A stretch of DNA of 64,000 nucleotides from positions 1 through 64,000 of the forward strand of contig CBDHHC010000004.1 in assembly GCA_965263345.1 (NCBI GenBank). Direction: 5' to 3'. The DNA comes from CBDHHC01 sp965263345. Its GTDB lineage: Bacteria > Pseudomonadota > Alphaproteobacteria > Rhizobiales > CBDHHC01. A program made the translations under genes and the position numbers. Of this stretch, positions 25,997 through 35,044 are shown one piece after another. The notes below the pieces were generated by a model that searched no databases, was not told the origin of the DNA, and was given only the letters and a program-made list of their open reading frames with translations. Each line of letters starts with the position of its first letter. Within the stretch, counting starts at the first letter, position 1.

Positions 25997-27010
25997 ATGC
26001 TTCCATTTTATCACCCAACATCTCTTCTTGTTGTAGATGATGATCAGAATTTTTTAAATAGTTTAGAGTTTTATTTTGGAGATGAATTTCATTGCAACCT
26101 TTTTAAGTATCCAGAAAAAGCTCTCTTACATGTTCTAGAACAAGAAAAGAAACGTCAGCCAGCCCATATCTTTTTTTCTGATCCAGGTATAGATGGACAC
26201 ACAATTAATGACGACGAAACTCGTTTTATTTTATGGCAATCCTCTAAAATAGTAGATCTTTTAAAAGATAGCCAGAGATTCCGCCAAAACTCCGTTAGTA
26301 TTATTGACTATGATATGCCTGGTATGAATGGTCTTGAACTTTGTCGACATCTGCAAGATTTTCCGATGCGAAAAATCCTTTTAACAGGAAAAACAGGCAT
26401 GGATACAGCTCTAAAACTTTTTAATGAGGGCATTATTGATTGTTTTTTAATGAAGCAACAGAAGGATCTTGCCGAAACCTTACATAAGGAAATTTTAAAA
26501 CTTCAAAAAAAATATTTCAAACTCCTTTCAAACCTTACAAACCCAGCTAAATGCTTGAATGATATGAATTTCTTAGAAGATCCTCAATTCAATAATATGT
26601 TTGAGAATCTTATTCGAAATTTGAAAATTGAAGAATTTTATTTAAACGGGCTTCCCCCCTGTATGTTGTTGGTGCAGGAGAATGGTAATATTTTAATTCT
26701 TGGCATATCGAATGACTCACTCATTAATCAACATATTAGTGTTGCAAAATCGCATAATGCCCCAGAGCCGTTGATCAATATGATGCAAAGTCGCAAAGTC
26801 CTTGCAATTTTTCCTACTGTTAATGGTTTATATCATCCAGATTTTGAATATAGCTGGTCGCAATATATCTGGCCTACCCAGATGTTACTTGGAACACAAA
26901 AGACATGGTATTATAGCATGATCGAAGATTGCGATTTGTCACAAAAACTTTGTGAAACTTTAACGTCTTATGAAGACTTTCAGGAAGAATTGGATGAAGA
27001 AGAAGAATAG
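25997..27010 (+). CDS. lqsR: LqsR-like response regulator with expanded receiver domain
   Basis: The N-terminal receiver opens with SLLVVDDDQNFL (acidic triad 14-16); the phospho-acceptor is most likely D104 in SIIDYDMPGMNGLELC, with T130 in ILLTGKTG and K153 in CFLMK. In ordinary receivers this Asp is near residue 52, so there is an insertion of about 45 residues (HIFFSDPGIDGHTINDDE region) before the third beta strand. The roughly 180-residue C-terminal part has no DNA-binding motif and is unassigned; Legionella LqsR also has an atypical output region and about this length. Context beside lqsA and the kinase supports the name. Confidence 0.8.
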   Translation: MLPFYHPTSLLVVDDDQNFLNSLEFYFGDEFHCNLFKYPEKALLHVLEQEKKRQPAHIFFSDPGIDGHTINDDETRFILWQSSKIVDLLKDSQRFRQNSVSIIDYDMPGMNGLELCRHLQDFPMRKILLTGKTGMDTALKLFNEGIIDCFLMKQQKDLAETLHKEILKLQKKYFKLLSNLTNPAKCLNDMNFLEDPQFNNMFENLIRNLKIEEFYLNGLPPCMLLVQENGNILILGISNDSLINQHISVAKSHNAPEPLINMMQSRKVLAIFPTVNGLYHPDFEYSWSQYIWPTQMLLGTQKTWYYSMIEDCDLSQKLCETLTSYEDFQEELDEEEE

Positions 27011-27031
27011 GCAGACTATAATATTCTGCCT
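27009..27031 (+). terminator. Terminator of lqsR
   Basis: The hairpin AGGCAGA/TCTGCCT with a 9-nt loop begins inside the lqsR stop codon and is followed by a U-rich run (ATTTCTCTTTTC). It separates lqsR from the convergent TPR gene. Confidence 0.7.
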
Positions 27032-27064
27032 ATTTCTCTTTTCTAAATTTTATTTATTAGCTGA

Positions 27065-27682
27065 TTAACCAGCAGCTTTTGTATTTTTACTTTTAAATAC
27101 AGCAATCTCTTTAGAAAGATCTTTATAATATTCGCAGTTTGTTCCGCAACGTTTTGCTATTTCTTCTAGCTGACCTTGTGCATTTTTTAGATCACCTTTT
27201 TGTAAGTAACCTTCGCCTAAATATTGACGTGCCTGGTTGAAGTTTGCATCAATTTTTAGAGCTTTATGGTAATATTTAATGCCTTCGTCAATTTTACCTA
27301 ATTTACGGTTAGCATAACCAAGGTAATTCAAAACACGAGGTTGATTTTGATCTTTGATACGCCATAGTAGATCAAGTGCTGAATTATAGTCTTTTGCGTT
27401 GATGCTGCTTACAGCTTCTTTATACAAATCTTCGTCTGTTAATACTTCAGAAGACTTTGCTACACAAATTTTTGCTTTTTTGCTCCAAACTTTTCCTTCT
27501 TTACATACACAAGACTTTTTAGCCTTGCTCCAGTACATGTCTTCAGGACATTTTTTTTGGACTGGTTTTGGTTCAGCAGGTTTTGATGGTGAGCTGTCAC
27601 CTGCTGCATAAGCTGCATTTAATAATCCAATTGAGAATATGCCTGCTGTCAATATTTTTATTAAAAATGATGTTTTCATCAT
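27065..27682 (-). CDS. Secreted TPR-repeat protein with Cys/Trp motif pair
   Basis: Signal peptide (residues 2-26, ending NAAYAAG). A Pro-rich spacer precedes two similar units, CPEDMYWSKAKKSCVC and CKEGKVWSKKAKICVA, then about three tetratricopeptide repeats (SALDLLWRIKDQN, PRVLNYLGYANRKLG, FNQARQYLGEGYLQKGD). Likely a periplasmic scaffold or protein-interaction factor. The ATG at 27682 is chosen because AAGGAG precedes it by 6-7 nt; the longer ORF start at 27712 lacks such a site. Function and link to the neighbouring quorum genes are unknown. Confidence 0.75.
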   Translation of the reverse strand: MMKTSFLIKILTAGIFSIGLLNAAYAAGDSSPSKPAEPKPVQKKCPEDMYWSKAKKSCVCKEGKVWSKKAKICVAKSSEVLTDEDLYKEAVSSINAKDYNSALDLLWRIKDQNQPRVLNYLGYANRKLGKIDEGIKYYHKALKIDANFNQARQYLGEGYLQKGDLKNAQGQLEEIAKRCGTNCEYYKDLSKEIAVFKSKNTKAAG

Positions 27683-27946
27683 CAGGAACTCCTTAAGTTC
27701 GCATAGGTTCATACAAGTTACTTCTTATTTACACTTCAAACGCTAACTTTATTCATTTTTTTATTCCTAACTCTCAAGTTAGATGCAAAAATGTCCAAAG
27801 ATGGGTAAGTTGTGTCTATTTATTTGGTAAAAAGATGCGAAAATGCGAATTTTCTACAAAATTGTTCAAATCAGGGATTGGCAAACCATATCTGTTTTTG
27901 CTATACGGCATATCTCTATTGAATTTACCAAATGAATTGAGATTGT

Positions 27947-28022
27947 TCCCCAGTAGCTCAGTTGGTAGAGCAAGCGGCTGTTAACCGCTTTGTCGCTGGT
28001 TCGAGTCCGGCCTGGGGAGCCA
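27947..28022 (+). tRNA. tRNA-Asn (GUU)
   Basis: Acceptor TCCCCAG/CTGGGGA, D-arm TAGCTCAGTTGGTAGAGCA, anticodon stem AGCGG/CCGCT with loop CTGTTAA giving GTT, T-arm GGTTCGAGTCC, discriminator G and encoded CCA. Confidence 0.97.
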
Positions 28023-28026
28023 CTTT

Positions 28027-28065
28027 CTCGAAGTTTTCAGAGTTTTCTAGAAAACTCTCTTCGAG
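28027..28065 (+). terminator. Nested palindrome, probable tRNA-Asn terminator
   Basis: Outer arms CTCGAAG (28027-28033) and CTTCGAG (28059-28065) enclose the perfect 20-bp palindrome AGAGTTTTCTAGAAAACTCT (28039-28058). A short T-run (TTTTAC) follows. Its position 5 nt after the tRNA suggests termination. Confidence 0.6.
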
Positions 28066-28362
28066 TTTTACAAAACCATCTAAAATTTTGTAACCCATTT
28101 ATGATTACTCTTCATCAGATATAATCTCCTGTGGTTTTGAGTGCATTCTCCGCATATAGCAGTTTTTATTCAATAACATCTCATAGAGTTGTTTATGTTT
28201 GATTTTAACTTTAGTTAAATTTCACTCACCAAACGAGAAGATAGCATAATAAAACTGAAAAACCGTAATTATAATGTATATTTTATACATTGAACTTGAC
28301 TTAGATAAACTCATAATACCAATATCAATTAAGTATAAATAACTTTTTTATGAGTCTATACT
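28066..28362. other. Gene-free stretch before manC
   Basis: About 300 nt of AT-rich sequence holding the manC promoter region; a TTGACT hexamer (28297-28302) with TATAAT-like steps further on could be a -35/-10 set. No coding potential seen. Confidence 0.35.
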
Positions 28363-29781
28363 ATGATACATCCTTTTATACTTTCTGGTGGTTCAGGTTC
28401 ACGTCTTTGGCCTCTTTCTAGGAAAACGTATCCAAAACAATTTCTTAATTTGGTTACAGACCATAGTCTTTTGCAGGAAACCTGTTTGCGTCTTAAAGGG
28501 GATGACTTTGCTGCTCCTAGTTTTTTGACAAATCAAGACCATCGTTTTCTGGTTGCTGAACAATTACAAAATATTGGCATAACACCTGAAAGGATTGTAT
28601 TGGAACCTTTAAGCCGCAATACAGCGCCTGCTGCGCTTATCGCTGCGCTTATCTGTGAAGAAGAAGAAAACCCTGAAGCCTTGATTCTTCTTTTGCCATC
28701 CGACCATATCGTGACGGAACATAAACTTTTCCGAGGCACGATCCTACAAGGTGCAGATGCAGCCAGGAACGGTCATTTGGTTACTTATGGTGTCATGCCA
28801 GATACCCCTGAGACTGGTTATGGATATATTGAAACAGTCCCTGGTGACAATAATGTTCTAGATGTACAGCGCTTTGTTGAAAAACCTGACTTAAAGACGG
28901 CCCAGGAGTATATTGAGAGAGGAAACTTCCTTTGGAATGCGGGAATATTTCTTTATTCACCTCAAGCTATGATCCAAGCTTTTGAAGTTTTAGCCCCCGA
29001 AACTTTAGCGGCATGCAGGGTTTCGCTTGAAAAGTCTAAAAAAGACCTAGATTTTCTTAGGCTTGATAAGGAGAGTTATGCAAAAATTGACGATATTTCG
29101 CTTGATTATGCTATTATGGAAAAAGCATCCGATATTAAAACTATTCCTTTAAAAACAGGTTGGAGTGATTTAGGTGCATGGCCTGCTATTTGGGACGTCA
29201 TGAATAAAGATGTGAATGGCAATGTTTCTAAAGGCGATACCTTATTCTTAAATACAAAAAATAGTTATGCTCATAGTGAGGATGGGGCCCAACTTTCTCT
29301 CATTGGTTTGGACAATGTATTTGCCATCGCAACTCGTGATGCGATTGTTGTTTCATCCAAAGATCATGCTCAAGAAGTCAAACAAGTTGTGAAAATACTT
29401 GAAGAACAAAACCGCGAAGAAGCTATACAGCATTCAAGGATTTATCGGCCATGGGGCTGGTATGAAGGGATCACAAAATCTGAGCGCTATCAAGTCAAAC
29501 GTATTATGGTCAGTCCTGGTGCAAAGCTATCCCTACAAAGCCATTTTCATCGTGCAGAGCATTGGGTTGTCGTTCGAGGAACTCTAGAAGTTACAATAGA
29601 GAATAAGGTTCATCTGCTTACTGAGAATGAATCAACATATATCCCACTTGGCAATACTCATCGTCTTGCAAACCCTGGAAAACTGCCAGCCTTCCTTATT
29701 GAAGTTCAATCTGGGTCTTACCTTGGTGAAGATGATATTGTTCGATATGAGGATACATATGGTCGAACGAGCGCTGACTAG
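28363..29781 (+). CDS. manC: Mannose-1-phosphate guanylyltransferase / mannose-6-phosphate isomerase
   Basis: Type II bifunctional enzyme making GDP-mannose for exopolysaccharide or LPS. The nucleotidyltransferase signature FILSGGSGSRLWPLSRKTYPKQFL starts the protein, followed by VLEPLSRNTAPAALIAAL, ILLLPSDHIV, FVEKPD and WNAGIFLY. From about residue 355 a cupin-type isomerase domain shows RPWGWYEGI, LSLQSHFHRAEHWVVV and YIPLGNTHRL. 472 residues, usual length. It stands alone here, without other polysaccharide genes nearby. Confidence 0.95.
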   Translation: MIHPFILSGGSGSRLWPLSRKTYPKQFLNLVTDHSLLQETCLRLKGDDFAAPSFLTNQDHRFLVAEQLQNIGITPERIVLEPLSRNTAPAALIAALICEEEENPEALILLLPSDHIVTEHKLFRGTILQGADAARNGHLVTYGVMPDTPETGYGYIETVPGDNNVLDVQRFVEKPDLKTAQEYIERGNFLWNAGIFLYSPQAMIQAFEVLAPETLAACRVSLEKSKKDLDFLRLDKESYAKIDDISLDYAIMEKASDIKTIPLKTGWSDLGAWPAIWDVMNKDVNGNVSKGDTLFLNTKNSYAHSEDGAQLSLIGLDNVFAIATRDAIVVSSKDHAQEVKQVVKILEEQNREEAIQHSRIYRPWGWYEGITKSERYQVKRIMVSPGAKLSLQSHFHRAEHWVVVRGTLEVTIENKVHLLTENESTYIPLGNTHRLANPGKLPAFLIEVQSGSYLGEDDIVRYEDTYGRTSAD

Positions 29782-29827
29782 ATAATTAATTAGGTGGCCT
29801 GAATTTCACTCTTAAGACAGTACTTGT

Positions 29828-30187
29828 TTATTTACTTAAATGATATCCAAGTATAGCCCCTAATACCGGCATATGCTCAAGGCCAATTCCAGGCATATAT
29901 GTTTCTCTGATCGGAATTACATAGGCACTAAATAATGGGATAATATTTATTGCAACAATAACTGCAGATACTGCGATAGCACTGATTAAAGCGTTTCTTG
30001 ACGGTTTATCTACCTCTTTAACGACTTCAGAGGATAAAATACCTGTAATCCAGACCAATAATGATGCGACAATGACCATGAAAGCAATCTTAAATGGCCC
30101 AAATAACGGAACTGCATCAATGATTTTTTTACCCAACCACAATGCACTTGCAAGCTGTAAGAAAATCAGAACAAGCGTACCAAGCAT
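29828..30187 (-). CDS. Small multi-pass membrane protein
   Basis: About four hydrophobic helices in 119 residues, with a single charged loop (EVVKEVDKPSRNA). Family not recognised. The ATG at 30187 is used because GGGGTG lies just upstream; the longer ORF would begin with TTG inside that site. Convergent with manC and downstream of rlpA on the same strand (144 nt away). Confidence 0.6.
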   Translation of the reverse strand: MLGTLVLIFLQLASALWLGKKIIDAVPLFGPFKIAFMVIVASLLVWITGILSSEVVKEVDKPSRNALISAIAVSAVIVAINIIPLFSAYVIPIRETYMPGIGLEHMPVLGAILGYHLSK

Positions 30188-30331
30188 CAAACACCCCAAA
30201 TATTATTATGAAATTTGCTCATGATCTGATTGACCATTTAATAAATTTCTCATGTCATTTTTTATTGTTTATTGAAAAACATACAGATCTTACTCTAAAA
30301 TTCAATTCTTTATCTTTTAAACCTAGATGAA

Positions 30332-30688
30332 TTAATAAGAGATACATACTTTTGTAATGCCTTTTTTTAAAAATCCAAGCTTTGAGGCTGCCTTTCTAGA
30401 TACATCAATTATACGCCCTTTTTTAAATGGTCCCCGATCATTAATGCGAACCTTTACAGTTTTTCCATTTTTTATATTTTTTACTGTTACATATGTTCCA
30501 AACTTTAACCAACGGTGAGCTGCAGTAAGCCCCTCTTTCTTCAGGTATCGGCCGCTTGCAGTCTTTCCAAGAGCTTTATACCAGGATGCTTTTCCACAGT
30601 GGGTTTCCGCATATACGCTAACCAATTGAATATTAATGATAATACATGTTGCGATAATGATAGAAGGAACTTTTTTATAAATATGCAT
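30332..30688 (-). CDS. RlpA-like double-psi beta-barrel protein
   Basis: Secreted single-domain RlpA/DPBB protein, a septal lytic transglycosylase family. The signal peptide (residues 1-27) precedes CGKASWYKALGKTASGRYLKKEG, LTAAHRWLKFGTYVTVKN and VRINDRGPFKKGRIIDVS; the catalytic-type Asp is in NDRGP. It lacks the SPOR domain of full RlpA, so binding to denuded septal glycan is not expected by that route. 118 residues, in the range of minimal family members. Confidence 0.88.
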   Translation of the reverse strand: MHIYKKVPSIIIATCIIINIQLVSVYAETHCGKASWYKALGKTASGRYLKKEGLTAAHRWLKFGTYVTVKNIKNGKTVKVRINDRGPFKKGRIIDVSRKAASKLGFLKKGITKVCISY

Positions 30689-30904
30689 ATATACTTACTA
30701 TCCGCTCTCATTATGATTTCTAATTTAGAGTTATGTATTCTTTTGTTGAACCCATTTTTTAAATAGAAATCGATAATTTAAAATTTGGGGTTGATGTGAC
30801 ATATCATAATTTTGCGTCTTGGTGCAAAATGATAAATATGCAATGATCTGTTGATGCGAATCTTTCTGACGAATCAATCTTAAAATTTTTGGACTTTGAT
30901 ATTT

Positions 30905-33205
30905 ATGACAAGTATAGAAGAAACTCTTGCTCAAGAACTCAATATTCGTGCCGTGCAAGTTAAAACGGTTATGGACCTATTGGATGAAGGATCAACGATT
31001 CCGTTTATTGCACGTTATCGAAAAGAACGGACTGGTGGGCTTGATGATCAACAATTACGTGTCCTTTCTGACCGATTAAAATATTTGGTTGAATTTAATG
31101 AAAGACGAGAGAGTATTTTAAAGTCAATTGAGTCGCAAAATAAACTGTCTTCTGATCTTTCAAAAGCCCTTTCCGAAGCGACTACACGAGCAGAACTTGA
31201 AGATATATATCTTCCATATAAACCAAAACGACGTACGAAAGCTCAAATCGCAAAAGAAGCAGGTCTAACTCCGCTTGCAGATGTGCTTTTAGAAAATTCA
31301 CAAATTGACATAAATGAAGAAGCTGCAAAATTTATTGATCCTGAAAAAGGCCTCACTGATGCAAACTCAGCACTTGAAGGAGCAAGACATATACTTATTG
31401 AACGATTTGCAGAACATGCAGAACTTGTTGGCTCATTACGGACTTCAATGTGGGAAGAAGGATTTGTGACTTCTTGTGTTATTGATGGTCAACAAGACAC
31501 TGGTTCTAAATTTCTTGATTATTTTGATTACCGTGAAGCGATTAATAAGGTACCTTCGCATCGCGCTCTCGCTCTTATACGTGGACGTAATGAAGGTTTT
31601 TTAAGACTTGATATTGATTGGTTAGATGATCAAGTCAGTGATGGCACTCATCCAGCACTCTTTCTTATAACGAAAACATTCGGTATCCATAAAAACTCTG
31701 GTTCAGATCGTGATATATGGATTTCTAAAGTCATCAGTGATTCTTGGAAAATCAAAATTAAAATGCGCCTTTCGACAGATCTCATGTTGAGACTGAGAGA
31801 AACCTCTGAGACTGAGGCCATTCACGTATTTTCTAAGAACTTAAAAGATTTGTTGTTAGCAGCTCCTGCAGGCGCGAAACCTGTACTTGGGCTTGATCCT
31901 GGTTATCGCACCGGAGTTAAAGTTGCTGTTGTTGATTCAACTGGTAAATTATTAGATACAACTGCAATTTACCCTCATGTTCCTCGCCATGAGTGGGATA
32001 AATCCATCGCGATTTTGGCTGTGCTGGCAAAAAAACATGGAGTTGAACTTATTGCTATTGGAAATGGTACCGCATCAAGAGAGACCGAGAAACTTGCAAA
32101 AGACCTTATAAAAACGCATCCTGAGCTTAAATTACAAAAGATTGTTGTGTCTGAAGCTGGTGCTTCGGTTTATTCAGCTTCAGAACTTGCTGCAAAGGAA
32201 TTTCCTGAAATAGACGTAAGTCTTCGAGGGGCTGTTTCTATTGCAAGGCGGCTGCAGGACCCCCTTGCGGAACTTGTAAAAATTGAACCCAAATCAATTG
32301 GCGTTGGCCAGTATCAACATGATGTCAATCAAACTCAGCTGGCTTCTTCTCTTGATGGTGTTGTTGAGGATTGTGTTAATACAGTTGGCGTTGACGTGAA
32401 TATGGCCTCAGCTCCACTTTTAAAACATGTCTCAGGCCTCAATTCCAGTATTGCAGAAAACATTGTTACCTGGCGCGACGAAAATGGAGCGTTTCAATCT
32501 CGTTCGCAACTCAAGAAAGTACCAAGATTAGGGGCAAAAGCATTTGAACAAGCAGCTGGTTTCCTACGTATTATGGAAGCTAAAAACCCGTTAGATGGGT
32601 CTGGTGTTCACCCTGAGGCCTATAGCGTAGTTAAAAAAATTTCAGAACAAAGCAAGCGTGATGTCAAAACACTGATTGGTGATGGTGCGTTTTTGAAAAC
32701 ATTAAAGCCTTCAGACTACACTGATGATCAATTTGGCCTTCCAACTGTTAAGGATATACTCGAAGAACTTGAAAAACCTGGACGGGATCCTCGACCAGAA
32801 TTCAAAGCAGCTCAATTTCTAGATGGGGTTGAGACCATAAGCGATCTTAAAACAGGTATGGTTCTTGAAGGCACTGTTACGAATGTAACAAATTTTGGTG
32901 CCTTTGTTGATATTGGGGTTCATCAAGATGGGCTGGTACATATTTCACAACTTGCCAATAAATTTGTTGAAGATGCTCGCCAAGTGGTCCGAACGGGCGA
33001 TATTGTGAAAGTAAAAGTTCTTGAAGTTGATGTTCCTAGAAAACGTATAGGATTATCTATGCGGTTAAATGAACAAACTCAATCTCATAATAATCAAACT
33101 GAACAACACTCAACTGGGAAAAAAGCCCACTCGAAAAAGAAAAAAGAGAAGCAGCAACATACTGAATCTGCATTTGCTGCTGCTTTCCAAAAAGCTAAGA
33201 GATAA
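30905..33205 (+). CDS. tex: Tex-family RNA-binding transcription accessory protein
   Basis: Large nucleic-acid-binding protein, homologue of eukaryotic Spt6. Order: N-terminal helical domain with STIPFIARYRKERTGGLDDQ, YqgF/RNase H-like domain (LGLDPGYRTGVKVAVVD), helix-hairpin-helix region (SIGVGQYQHDVNQ, VGVDVNMASAPLL), and a C-terminal S1 domain at about residues 650-720 (TNFGAFVDIGVHQDGLVHISQL). A Lys/Gln/Ser-rich tail follows. The ATG at 30905 is preferred over the in-frame TTG at 30896. Probably monocistronic. Confidence 0.95.
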   Translation: MTSIEETLAQELNIRAVQVKTVMDLLDEGSTIPFIARYRKERTGGLDDQQLRVLSDRLKYLVEFNERRESILKSIESQNKLSSDLSKALSEATTRAELEDIYLPYKPKRRTKAQIAKEAGLTPLADVLLENSQIDINEEAAKFIDPEKGLTDANSALEGARHILIERFAEHAELVGSLRTSMWEEGFVTSCVIDGQQDTGSKFLDYFDYREAINKVPSHRALALIRGRNEGFLRLDIDWLDDQVSDGTHPALFLITKTFGIHKNSGSDRDIWISKVISDSWKIKIKMRLSTDLMLRLRETSETEAIHVFSKNLKDLLLAAPAGAKPVLGLDPGYRTGVKVAVVDSTGKLLDTTAIYPHVPRHEWDKSIAILAVLAKKHGVELIAIGNGTASRETEKLAKDLIKTHPELKLQKIVVSEAGASVYSASELAAKEFPEIDVSLRGAVSIARRLQDPLAELVKIEPKSIGVGQYQHDVNQTQLASSLDGVVEDCVNTVGVDVNMASAPLLKHVSGLNSSIAENIVTWRDENGAFQSRSQLKKVPRLGAKAFEQAAGFLRIMEAKNPLDGSGVHPEAYSVVKKISEQSKRDVKTLIGDGAFLKTLKPSDYTDDQFGLPTVKDILEELEKPGRDPRPEFKAAQFLDGVETISDLKTGMVLEGTVTNVTNFGAFVDIGVHQDGLVHISQLANKFVEDARQVVRTGDIVKVKVLEVDVPRKRIGLSMRLNEQTQSHNNQTEQHSTGKKAHSKKKKEKQQHTESAFAAAFQKAKR

Positions 33206-33255
33206 TATCAGTCAAACTTTACACAACTTATCTTATAGACAACATACGATCTCTA

Positions 33256-34014
33256 TTATCTTTTGATGTTACGTCTTAATACAGATATGTGCTTTCTATA
33301 ATCGTTGTACTCTTCTCTTGATATCTGTTTGTCCTTGTCTGTATCAGTTGCGGCCAATATCCTATCAACAGCATTTTCAAATTCGCTTTTGCTGACTGTA
33401 CCATTTTTGTCGAGGTCTAAGGATAGAGGTACAAATTGGTATTTTTTGTATGATGATCTCTTATATTTTAATCTCTTGTCCTGATCTTTTTTGATCTGTT
33501 CTAATATTTCAGAAAAGACTATTTCATTATCTTTATTGATGTCATTTTTTAGGGATTTATTGATGAACTTTTCTAGTATCAACTTTTTTTGATCTTCAGT
33601 TGGCGTTAAATAAATGCCTTGGTAATAGATTGGACCCGATGCTTTTGTATAATGAAATGTCTGAAGCTCTTCTTTTGTTACACTTCCATTTCCATCCAAA
33701 TCCATTGTTATCCATTGTTGTATTTTATATGATCTTGATTTTGCCTGCTGTATTTTATTATTCAGGTCATAATCAGATTGAGAGACCCCTTTGCCATCCT
33801 TATCCGTTTTATAATATTGGCTCATTAACCTGCGTTTTATTGATGAGATCGTTTTTCCTGTTCTGATATATGATTGCACAGCTAGATTAAGCTGGTCATC
33901 GGGCAAGCTCTCGTTTTGCTCAACAGATGCCACACTAGCTTTTTGCTCGGCAGAAACCATGCTCGAAAATAGTACTGTTAAAAGACACGCTATTGTTATC
34001 AGATTTAATTTCAT
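33256..34014 (-). CDS. Secreted EF-hand calcium-binding protein
   Basis: Signal peptide (residues 1-22, ending MVSAEQ). At least three canonical EF loops are visible: DLDGNGSVTKEE, DLDKNGTVSKSE and DTDKDKQISREE, plus degenerate ones in DKDGKGVSQSD and DINKDNEIVFSE. Charged helices lie between them. Likely a periplasmic or extracellular Ca2+ sensor or buffer; partners are unknown. 252 residues. Convergent with tex (50 nt gap). Confidence 0.85.
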   Translation of the reverse strand: MKLNLITIACLLTVLFSSMVSAEQKASVASVEQNESLPDDQLNLAVQSYIRTGKTISSIKRRLMSQYYKTDKDGKGVSQSDYDLNNKIQQAKSRSYKIQQWITMDLDGNGSVTKEELQTFHYTKASGPIYYQGIYLTPTEDQKKLILEKFINKSLKNDINKDNEIVFSEILEQIKKDQDKRLKYKRSSYKKYQFVPLSLDLDKNGTVSKSEFENAVDRILAATDTDKDKQISREEYNDYRKHISVLRRNIKR

Positions 34015-34175
34015 TTTTTCTCCCCTATTTGAATATGTACGCGATATCTATCACATATGTATGAGATATCAGTTTTTGTAGTTATTAACCTAAATTTGGG
34101 GAATTATAATAATATAGTTATAATGTGAATATTATGTCACTGTCTGATAAAGATTATCTGGAATTGACAATATAG

Positions 34176-34216
34176 TTAAAAAACGACAGCAAAAGCTAAC
34201 GTACTTTTTGCTGTCG
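34176..34216 (-). terminator. Intrinsic terminator of phaA-phaB
   Basis: Arms CGACAGCAAAA (34184-34194) and TTTTGCTGTCG (34206-34216) form an 11-bp stem; on the minus strand it is followed by U6 (plus-strand A-run at 34178-34183). It lies about 40 nt past the phaB stop. Confidence 0.85.
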
Positions 34217-34253
34217 CTATTGATATCAAAAGTGAATTGATGACCTTGAACAC

Positions 34254-34976
34254 TCAGGCAATATACTGACCACCATTAATAGTCAAAGTTGCACCGGTCA
34301 TAAATGCTGCTTCTTCGCTTGCTAAGTATAATACACTTTTTGCAATTTCTTCAGCTTTTCCGAGCCGACCAACTGGAATTTGAGCGATAATAGTTTCCAT
34401 GACTTTTTCAGGGACAGCGGCAACCATATCTGTATCAATATACCCAGGTGCAATACAATTAACTGTTATTCCCTTGCGTGCGCCTTCTTGAGCAAGAGCT
34501 TTGGTAAAGCCAATGACGCCTGCTTTTGCAGATGAATAATTAACCTGGCCCATTTGCCCTTTTTGACCATTAATAGATGAGATATTAATGATGCGCCCCC
34601 ACCCTCTGGCTCTCATTCCATCAAACACGGGATGAACCATGTTAAATAAAGAACCAAGGTTTACATTGATCACATCCTGCCACATTTCAGGAGTTGTTTT
34701 ATGCATCATTGCATCTCTGGTGATGCCGGCATTATTTACAATTATGTCAACTGGGCCAATGTCATTCTCGATTTTTTCTAATCCAGAAGCACATTGTTCA
34801 TAATCACCTACGTTCCATTTGTAGACTGGAATTCCTGATTTAGCCTGGAATTTTTGTGCAGCTTCATCATTACCGGCATAGTTTGAAGCTACACGATACC
34901 CTTGCTTTTGTAATGCAATTGAGATTGCTTCACCTATCCCTCGTGTTCCACCAGTTACAACAGCGACACGTGTCAT
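34254..34976 (-). CDS. phaB: Acetoacetyl-CoA reductase
   Basis: NADPH-dependent SDR that reduces acetoacetyl-CoA to (R)-3-hydroxybutyryl-CoA for polyhydroxybutyrate synthesis. Cofactor motif VTGGTRGIGEAI, NNAG motif IIVNNAGITRD, and catalytic Ser-Tyr-Lys in NISSINGQKGQ and VNYSSAKAG. The PhaB-specific C-terminus FMTGATLTINGGQYIA is present. 240 residues, normal. It follows phaA by 68 nt on the same strand; the PHA synthase phaC is not in this window. Confidence 0.95.
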   Translation of the reverse strand: MTRVAVVTGGTRGIGEAISIALQKQGYRVASNYAGNDEAAQKFQAKSGIPVYKWNVGDYEQCASGLEKIENDIGPVDIIVNNAGITRDAMMHKTTPEMWQDVINVNLGSLFNMVHPVFDGMRARGWGRIINISSINGQKGQMGQVNYSSAKAGVIGFTKALAQEGARKGITVNCIAPGYIDTDMVAAVPEKVMETIIAQIPVGRLGKAEEIAKSVLYLASEEAAFMTGATLTINGGQYIA

Positions 34977-35044
34977 TTTGTTCCCTTTCTATCCGTCTGA
35001 TGATAACTTTTAATGTCTCAGACTTTTTATAATCTAATCTAAGT

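Noticed and set aside
29828..30187. HdeD homologue, as found in Legionella lqs clusters
   Set aside because: The small membrane protein has no DUF308 pattern and lies several kb away beyond manC.
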